Part shown: positions 1 through 7,500 of the stretch, piece by piece
Numbering within the stretch: the first letter of the stretch is position 1
Layout of the letters: every line of letters begins with the position of its first letter
Source of the DNA: Hemicentrotus pulcherrimus
Lineage: Eukaryota; Echinodermata; Echinoidea; Camarodonta; Strongylocentrotidae
Length of the DNA stretch: 11,622 bases
NCBI GenBank assembly: GCA_003118195.1
Contig: BEXV01003242.1
Span: 33,858 to 45,479 of the forward strand
Direction of reading: 5' to 3'
Program-made: the position numbers and the translations under genes
The notes under the pieces: generated by a model
The model's database searches: none
The model's input: only the letters and a program-made list of their open reading frames with translations
What the model was told of the DNA's origin: nothing

Positions 1-301
1 AAAAATGCATTTTTTATGGTGGCCATTTTGAAATTCAAAATGGCCGCCTAAGACGTGGTCGAAAAAAATGGTACCAAAGTTTTTTGGATTCAGCACCCCC
101 AAATTGACAAAGTAAGCCAAAAAAATCAATTTTGGCACAATTATCTCACGGGATTCAATATTGTGACATTACAGGCTGTACTAAATGGAACATACAGAAT
201 AATGAAACGCTTATCTCTAATTAAAGAAAAGGCTACATTATGCCATCACCATAAAAATGGAATACTGTGAAAAAAAATATATACATACATATATATATAT
301 G
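1..301. repeat. Dispersed-repeat-like left edge with palindrome and AT microsatellite
   Basis: No gene is supported here. The stretch contains a perfect inverted repeat at 21-45 (12-bp arms GGCCATTTTGAA / TTCAAAATGGCC around one A). It is followed by text around 88-104 (ggattcagcacccccaa) that resembles dispersed repeats common in marine invertebrate genomes; that resemblance is from memory and unverified. An (AT)n-type microsatellite with two AC interruptions lies at 277-301. The open frame at 55-270 has no recognisable domain and lies inside this repeat-like text, so it is not called as a gene. Confidence 0.4.
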
Positions 302-396
302 TAAACATCAACTGTGAAAACAAATGGGAGTTGACAGCCATGCACTATGGAACAGAGAGTGACTGACATATCTCACTTGAAAATATCCAACGTATT

Positions 397-410
397 GTTG
401 TCTTGGTAAC
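397..410. promoter_or_regulatory. RFX X-box-like site
   Basis: GTTGTCTTGGTAAC fits the X-box consensus GTHNYYATRRNAAC with one mismatch (T for A at position 7). X-boxes bind RFX-family transcription factors. The site lies about 1.05 kb upstream of the SRCR gene start codon, beyond the inserted transposon. Whether it serves this gene is unknown, and a single match in 11.6 kb could be chance. The rest of 302-523 shows no other feature I can support. Confidence 0.25.
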
Positions 411-525
411 AAACGTCAAATAGAAACCAAAATTCGCCACGTCACTGCTTTTGATTCCTTTGTTTTTAATTGGAAAACTTAATATTGGAAAAGAGTAGTA
501 TTAACTCATCGAGAGAAAAATAGTA

Positions 526-608
526 AAGGCCCGGTCACACAGAGTGGACGCATGGGGGACGCACGGCCGGCGCATTGAAAATTTGCAATTTTGGCCAGTG
601 CGTTGTCG
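526..608 (+). repeat. Left terminal inverted repeat of the MITE
   Basis: It matches the reverse complement of 1105-1187 over its full 83 bp without gaps. Both outer ends are identical for the first 19 bases, and both inner ends share the block ttttggccagtgcgttgtcg. Confidence 0.88.
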
Positions 609-817
609 TTCGCTAGGCGTGCGTCATCACTCGTTACTCCTTCGTCGAGCGCGCTGGACCAACCCTGGATCAGCGCTATGCATTCGTCGTCATTCGCTTT
701 GTGCGTCGGGATTTTTTGAGCAGCTCAAAAGTGTGCGCATGAATGTACACGCGAAAGGCACGCCAGACGTGCGTTGAGCGCGCTACACCAGCGCCAGACA
801 TACGCGGAGCACACGCC

Positions 818-1084
818 CTGTATACGCACAGCGCGCTAGCTACACGCTGTGCATTTGTGTCAGCTCGCTAGCTTTTCCAAAATCATGACAAAACTTAGGC
901 ACACAGCCTTTTCCGATTCCCAATGCGCTGACCGTGCGTCGTAGAACGCTGTGCATGCGTGGACCATTTGTCCAGCGCGCTAGCAACACGCTGTGCATTC
1001 GTGGAAGTTGTTATCATGTGCGCTATGGGTACGGTCCTGTATGCGCTCAGCGCGCTAGCAACACGCTATGAATTTTGTGTCAGC
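818..1084 (+). repeat. Internal sub-repeats of the MITE
   Basis: The text at 818-864 (cctgtatacgcacagcgcgc onward) recurs at about 1036-1084 with few changes, ending in gtgtcagct in both copies. A shorter third copy of the core, cagcgcgctagcaacacgct, lies at about 973-1003. These look like internal amplification of a GC-rich unit inside the element, not a CRISPR array or a coding repeat. Confidence 0.6.
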
Positions 1085-1104
1085 TACGACAAAAGTTGGG
1101 CGCA

Positions 1105-1187
1105 CGACAACGCACTGGCCAAAATTGCAAATTTCCAAAGCGCTGGCCGTGCGTTCCCCATTCATCCCCTCTGTGTGACCGGGCCTT
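1105..1187 (-). repeat. Right terminal inverted repeat of the MITE
   Basis: This is the partner of 526-608, with the same length and about eight substitutions. It ends in GGGCCTT followed by TA, mirroring TA-AAGGCCC on the left. Confidence 0.88.
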
Positions 1188-1189
1188 TA

Positions 1190-1457
1190 GAACACATCAT
1201 GTGATAAATTTCATTGTTACTGCGGATTAATGAAATACAATAAAATAAGTGGGTTTGTTCCGTCATCTTTACCAACAGGAATTAACATTTCTATGGGACA
1301 ATTAAGCGAACTTTGAATTGGCAAATTGCGTATGCGTCCTATATGTTCTTAATACGAGAACCTTAACGTAATCTAACACAAGTTGTTGTTTTGTAAGAGC
1401 TAGGAGACTGCGCTGAGAATTTCATTTCAATCAAGTTGTATCTTATTTCTGAACAGG
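1190..1457 (+). promoter_or_regulatory. Presumed promoter / 5' UTR of the SRCR receptor gene
   Basis: This stretch between the transposon and the start codon has no coding features. I see no convincing TATA box. The last bases before the ATG, cttatttctgaacag (acceptor AG at 1455-1456), would serve as a splice acceptor, so the 5' UTR may begin in an upstream non-coding exon. If that is so, the true promoter could lie on the far side of the MITE. Confidence 0.35.
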
Positions 1458-1548
1458 ATGGGGATGATTAAAATAAAGTGTATGTATCTGTTATGTATAA
1501 TTACAGCAGAATTGAGCGTATGCAGGGTGGTTTCATCGAGAATCACGG
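1458..1548 (+). CDS. Exon 1: start codon and signal peptide
   Basis: The ATG at 1458 has A at -3 and G at +4, a strong Kozak context, and opens a frame of 30 codons plus one base. The peptide begins MGMIKIK and continues with the hydrophobic stretch [15 protein letters not shown], a typical signal-peptide layout of short basic N-region then hydrophobic core. It ends at a strong donor, ACGG|GTAAGT (GT at 1549-1550), in phase 1, matching the acceptor phase of the first SRCR exon. A second in-frame ATG at 1464 is possible but has the weaker context. The cleavage position is not certain. Confidence 0.78.
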
Positions 1549-4500
1549 GTAAGTTTCGTAAACAAATAATCATGATTTTAATAATCTTTTCATTTTTTCC
1601 TTGTTTCGGAATTATTGGCTAACGCGTCTGTGGCTTTCAAGTTTCTTTCCCCAGAATAGAGGTGATCAATACGCTCTTTCTGAGCAAGGAAACTATTCTG
1701 GCAGCGGTACACTGTTCGTGAAGAAAATATAATAATATACACAATCAGTAGTCAAAGTTATCGATATTCTACTCCATAGATGTACGTCTCGTCAATGGCT
1801 CCAACAATGCTGAAGGAGTAGTCGAGGTCTTGTACGGTGGATTGTGGATGACCGTTTGTGGTGATGTCTACTGGAATCTGTTAAACGCAAGGGTAATATG
1901 TAGAATGCTGGGATACGAAGGTGCCCTGGCTGCGCCACGATCGGCCATGTTTGGTCAGGGTTCTGGTGATACTATTGGTGTTAACTGCCAGGGAACAGAA
2001 GACAGCCTGCAAGACTGTTTCGATGTTGCGATTGAATTTTACTGTGAGAATCACATGGATGCGAGTGCCGTGTGCTACTCAGGAGGTACGAATTCTTTTG
2101 GACATGAGGAAACGAATATTCGAAATTGTAAATAATCTGATCAAATCGCAAAAAAAAAACACTTTAAAGGTCATAAATTTACTTCTTCCTATCATTTCCA
2201 CAAAATCATTTACTAAAATCCTTCAGACAGTGATAGAAAAGGTCTCTTTTTGACCATGACTAATTTTTTAAGGTATTCTTTAATGTTGACCAACATGCAG
2301 TCATATTCATGTAAGAACCCTAAACATAATATATATAAATATATAACTTCGCTTTAGTCATATACTTTGTCATTTTTTGATTAAGCCCACCCAAATCCAT
2401 TCGAGGTTCGTTTGTTCGGTGGCACCGGAAAAATTGTTTATCATTCACTGACAATAATGAGAAAACATCGAATCGTTGGAAGTTTCCACATGAATTTATT
2501 TTTCATTAGGAGTTCAGGCAAATTAACAAATTTATTTTATAAAGATTCGCAAAATTAGAACAAAGTAAAATATAGAAGATCCTTTTTTTTTTTTTTTTTC
2601 CTTAGCCCATCCGAACCCATTTAAAGTTCGTCTGGTTGGTGGACCTTACGACGCTGAAGGCAGTGTACAGGTACTGTACAACGGCTCGTGGGGAACTATC
2701 TGTGACGACACTTATACTTCGGAATGCTACTTATAGATTTTGAGCAAAGAATTAATGGCAACCGGAGAATAGTTAGTTCAATTTTGAGCTGCCAAAAAGA
2801 TTGTATTCGCCGTTAATATTCATAAAACTTAATGAAGCAACTATCATGCAATTGTTTTCTTGTAGCCCATCCGAATCCATTTCAAATTCGTCTTGTCAAT
2901 GGATCGAATGGTACTGAAGGCAGAGTAGAGGTACTGTACGATGGATCCTGGGGAACTATCTGTGATCCATGGTGGAATCTGAGAGACGCGAGGGTGGTTT
3001 GTAGAATGCTGGGGTTTGATGGAGCCTTGGCCGCACCGGGATCTGCTAGATTTGGTGAAGGTTTGGGAGATATTCTTCTAGATGATGTCGGGTGTGAGGG
3101 AACAGAAGATAACCTTGCAGACTGTGCTCATTCAGGAATTCGAGTTCACAACTGTGGACATGGTGACGATGCAAGCGCTGTTTGTTATTCGGGAGGTACG
3201 TTTCCAGATATTGTAGATTATCAATTTCAACAAATTGTTCATACTTATTCGCATGTTAAACACAGGCATATTTGTATTTCCCTTGGTCGGTTCAAGGAAA
3301 TGTAAAAGACTGATCGGTCATTTGGTTGGGCGCACAAAAGCTGTCCTCCGAAAACAAAGTGAAGGTTGTAGCAAGCTTTTCCTCGTCTGACGTCACAGCT
3401 CGAATTTGAAAAACAGTTATTGGGTTGCTCTTCTAGAAGTATGTCTGATCACGTCCAGTGCTCTTAACCAATCCATAAACATACTTTTACTAAGAGGGAT
3501 ATATCATTACATTTTCTAACGAGCTGTAGAATTATGGACATTTCATCTGGTAATTATATTCTACATCTAAATTCAATCATGCACTTTAACACAACAGAGC
3601 CCTTCCATCTTTCTCTCTCTCTCTCTCTTAACAAAATTTACAAATGATAAATGTATAAATGGCATGCTTATTAGATGACATAAACAGAACCCAGGGCTTA
3701 GTGACTTACAACTCTATATGACATCTCCCTTGATTAAACGAAAATGTGTATTTATTTAATATATATCTGTAGAGTGTTTCTCTTCTTCAGAAAGAAATAT
3801 GGGCTGTATTAACCTACTTCATTAACAATATCTAAACTTATTTCGGGACTCTCATGCATTTGATCTCAGGGATTTGGGATTTTTTTTTAAAAGACCTTAA
3901 ATGTCTTTTAACCATACAGTTTGCACTCTTTTGGTTTAAATGTGACATGATGGTAAAACTCCTATTTCAAGAGAAAATCCTTTTACCTCATGGTTCTTCC
4001 CTACAGATCCTTTTCAAGTTCGTCTTGTCAATGGATCTAACGATGCTGAAGGCAGAGTAGAGGTCAGGCACGATGTATCCTGGGGTACTGTCTGTGACGA
4101 TCTATGGGATCTGAGAGACGCGAGGGTGGTTTGTAGAATGCTGGGGTTTGATGGAGCCTTAGACGCACCGGGATCTGCTCGGTTTGGTCAAGGTTCAGGG
4201 GATATCCTTCTAGATGATGTGGGTTGTTCGGGTATGGAAGTCAACCTGGCAGAATGTCCACATGGAGGGGTTCGAAATCACAACTGTGAACATTTGGAAG
4301 ATGCAGGCACTATTTGTTACTTAGGTAGTAAGTTACCTCTCCGTTTTAAGCTGGTGTGTACAGAAAATTGTAATTTTTTTTTTTTTTTAATCTCTGTGAT
4401 TAAATGATCTCATATATTTTTCCAACAAAATTCCTTTTTAATGTGACTTCCTGATAGTAGGATAAGAGCAACTATAATAATTACAGTTTCTCTTACCTAT

Positions 4501-7500
4501 ACATTTTTAGGTACTATAGTATATAGTTTTACATATCGTATCGTATGTACAAATCGTATTTTAAAAAATACATTTTCTCCTTCACACAACAAATGATTTC
4601 ATTCTAATCAAATATGAATAACGTTTGCTCGTACCAATATCATAATTTCATTTATGTTTACTGTTTTGCATCAATTGAACGCAGCTAAATTATATTTTTT
4701 GATTCGATGTCAAAACGTATTATCTTCAATCGTCACTCAATCTGTTTGGTGTTGGCCAAGGTGTCTTTGGTCCTTATTCTACAAATAAAGTTTTTTAGTC
4801 GATCTAGAAAATAAAAAAAAATGGAGCAGTAAATATAAAAACACGCAATTTGATATTCATCGCTTTTTTTTTCGAATAGCTGAGCTGACTGCTTTTCATT
4901 TTCTTTTTTATTTCGACAGTGGAATAGGAAAACTCTTGCTGCTGACATATGAGATTTTAATTTCGACTAGATCTCCAGTGAAATAACATTGAAGTTGCTG
5001 CTTAGTTTTTTTTTTCCTCTGAATATAGTCACATATTTCTTTTCAATGAAATGATAGAGAAGTATGACAAATATGTGTTATGTTTTTTTACCAAAAATTC
5101 ACACATGAATTCGCTTTCATTAGTAGTTTAGGCAAATGAATAGGCTTATTTCACAAACATTAACAACATATGAAAAGGTAAAAATAGAAGAAAAAAATTC
5201 TTTTCCCTCAGCCCATCCTCAGCCATTTCAAGTTCGTCTTGCCAGTGGGTCTAACGATGCTGAAGGCAGAGTACAGGTCATGTACGATGGATCTTGGGGA
5301 ACTATATGTGATGTTGGCTGGGATCTGAGAGACGCGAGGGTAGTTTGCAGAATGCTGGGGTTTGGTGGGGCCTTGGACGCACCAACATCTGCAAGGTTCG
5401 GTCAGGGATCTGGTCGTATTCTTCTAGCTAATGTCGGGTGTGAGGGAACAGAAGCTAACCTTGCAGACTGTGCTCACCGAGGGATTGGAGATTATTGTGA
5501 TCATAGACGCGATGCCGGCGCCATTTGTTATTCAGGGGGTATGTTTTTAAAAAGCCATAGTTTCAATCAACATCTTTTAAATGCTTCCTAAATTCCTTGC
5601 TTAAACATTACACATATGACTGTTGCAGTGAAGTCTCTAACCATGCGCCTGATGCATTGACCATTGTGACCAGCAAGGCCAAGGCTTCAAGGTAATACAA
5701 TTTTTGGAAATTTTGAAAATTTGGTGGGTAGAGATTCTTTACAATTGCAACATATTTGGATGCCCCTGTGGATGTATTGTAAGCACTAGAAAATTTAGCC
5801 CCTAAAGCACTTCTGCTTTCGAGAAAAATTGAATATAAAAATTTACCAGTGCTCCCGGTAAATTTTGATAAATTTAGAATAGCGACTACGGCCGTACAAT
5901 GGTAGCTGCGACCATGAAAATCTCAGAATATGTAATTGTGATATATCATTTACAAACGGGAACAGGTGATCTGTCGATTTTAGTCAAAAAAACATTGTTT
6001 TAAAGCTTATTTGATATCTTGAGCTTGAGAGGGAGCTATACAACATAAAGAGTTTATTATCTAAATTTCACAACTTTACACTTGATTTTAACTGCGACAA
6101 CGATCACTGAATATTGTAGGATCGCATATGTTTCCATTATGGTAATTTACACCAAATTCATGACCCCATACCAAAATCTTTGTATTACCTTTAAAACTCC
6201 TAAACCATCAAAAAGTTCGCCGGGAAAATGGAACCTGCGAAGACGGGTGTTAACTTACACATAACAAGACACAAAACATGGAATTCTTTATACCCAACAG
6301 GATGTGTTATGAATTTAAGCATTGCCTTCATCAACCAAATCGGAAAATAAGGGGTTGTCATTTTGTTCTCGGTGGGGTTCGGAGGGTGTAGAAAAAGTGT
6401 TACAAATATTGATTTGTATAATTATAAACGGAAAATATAAAGATGATGTTTAAATAATCCCCCACCTCGATGTATTTTTCATTTTGTCGTAACGACGGTT
6501 TTGCATGGGAAGCAACGTCAGCCAAAGCATAATAATTTCCATTATTCTACACATGAATATATTAAGCCGACAATGCGATATTCTCCCTCATCATCTACAG
6601 TCCTCACTAAAATTGGGGTTAGTTGTTAGGTAGTACTTTATAGCATTTCAAGATGCGAACAATGGCAAAATACTTTTAAGTGCCTTCATTTTTGTAATCG
6701 AACGTAAAATTTGCAGTGATATAATCTCAAACAAGCATTTTTTACGTTCTTTTCTTAATAGTCCACCCCAAACCTTTTCAAGTCCGTTTCGTCGATGGGT
6801 CTGACGATTCTCAAGGCAGAGTAGAGGTACTGCATGGTGGATCCTGGGGAACTATCTGTGATGACAGCTGGGATCTGAGAGACGCAAGTGTGGTGTGCAT
6901 AATGCTGGGGTTTGATGGAGCCTTGGACGCACCGAGATCTTCTAGGTTTGGTCAAGGCTCTGGTCATGTTCTGCTAACTTATGTCAGCTGCGACGGAACA
7001 GAAGGCAACCTAGCAGACTGTGCTCATGCAGGGATTGATCGTTACCCATGTAGTCATTTAAGGGATGCAGGAGCTGTTTGTTATTTGGGAGGTATGTTTG
7101 TGTTTTTGTTATCTTTTTTTTATTGGTTAGCCATTTGAGTAAATAATTCTTACTTATTCGCTTGCATATAAACCTGAATGTATATGTTAACTATCCCTGA
7201 TTCAGGAATTTAGGTTGACCGCACGAAACTGAATTCCACAAAAAAGCAAGAATCATAGGTTTTCTCACTCCATCGTCTCACCTGAATTTGTTTGTTATAG
7301 TAAGGGGATTGCTCTTGATATTTCTGATCATATGAGGTACTCTTGACCAATATGTACTGTATTTTTATAAAGAGGGGTCCGTGATTACATGATTACATTA
7401 TACATGTGAAAGCACGATAACCAAACACCCGGGTAAAGTCATTATGAAAACTAAGTTTGCATTTAAAACACAGCCCCCCCCCCCCCCNCCCCCCCTTAAA

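Larger units (their letters stand above)
526..1187. mobile_element. Foldback/MITE-like non-autonomous DNA transposon
   Basis: A 662-bp element is bounded by inverted ends AAGGCCCGGTCACACAGAG and its reverse complement. It is flanked by TA on both sides (524-525 and 1188-1189), consistent with a TA target-site duplication. The terminal inverted repeats run 83 bp (526-608 and 1105-1187) at roughly 90 % identity by eye. The interior is GC-rich compared with the AT-rich surroundings and has no transposase-like reading frame, so the element would depend on enzymes supplied in trans. Three internal copies of a CAGCGCGCTAGCAACACGCTG-like unit start near 829, 973 and 1048. TA duplication suggests a Tc1/mariner-type mobiliser, but I do not assign a named family. 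Open frames at 544-777 and 959-1204 are by-products of its base composition. Confidence 0.85.
2086..2865 (+). other. Intron 2, carrying two SRCR exon relics
   Basis: A 780-bp phase 1 intron with donor GTACGA and acceptor ttttcttgtag. Apart from the relics at 2386 and 2606 it holds a poly-A run near 2150, an AT-rich run near 2328-2345 and the poly-T tract at about 2583-2599. The open frame at 1921-2253 overlaps exon 2 in another frame and is not a gene. Confidence 0.75.

Noticed and set aside
818..1084. Regularly repeated GC-rich units as a CRISPR array.
   Set aside because: Only about three imperfect copies at irregular spacing, inside a transposon in a eukaryotic genome.
544..1204. Open frames at 544-777 and 959-1204 on the plus strand.
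   Set aside because: Both lie almost wholly inside the inverted-repeat transposon; their length follows from its GC-rich repeated text, and no domain or initiation context supports them.
1921..2253. 110-codon plus-strand frame overlapping exon 2.
   Set aside because: It reads SRCR exon 2 in a shifted frame and runs through its donor into intron 2. The correct frame has the six-cysteine SRCR pattern.
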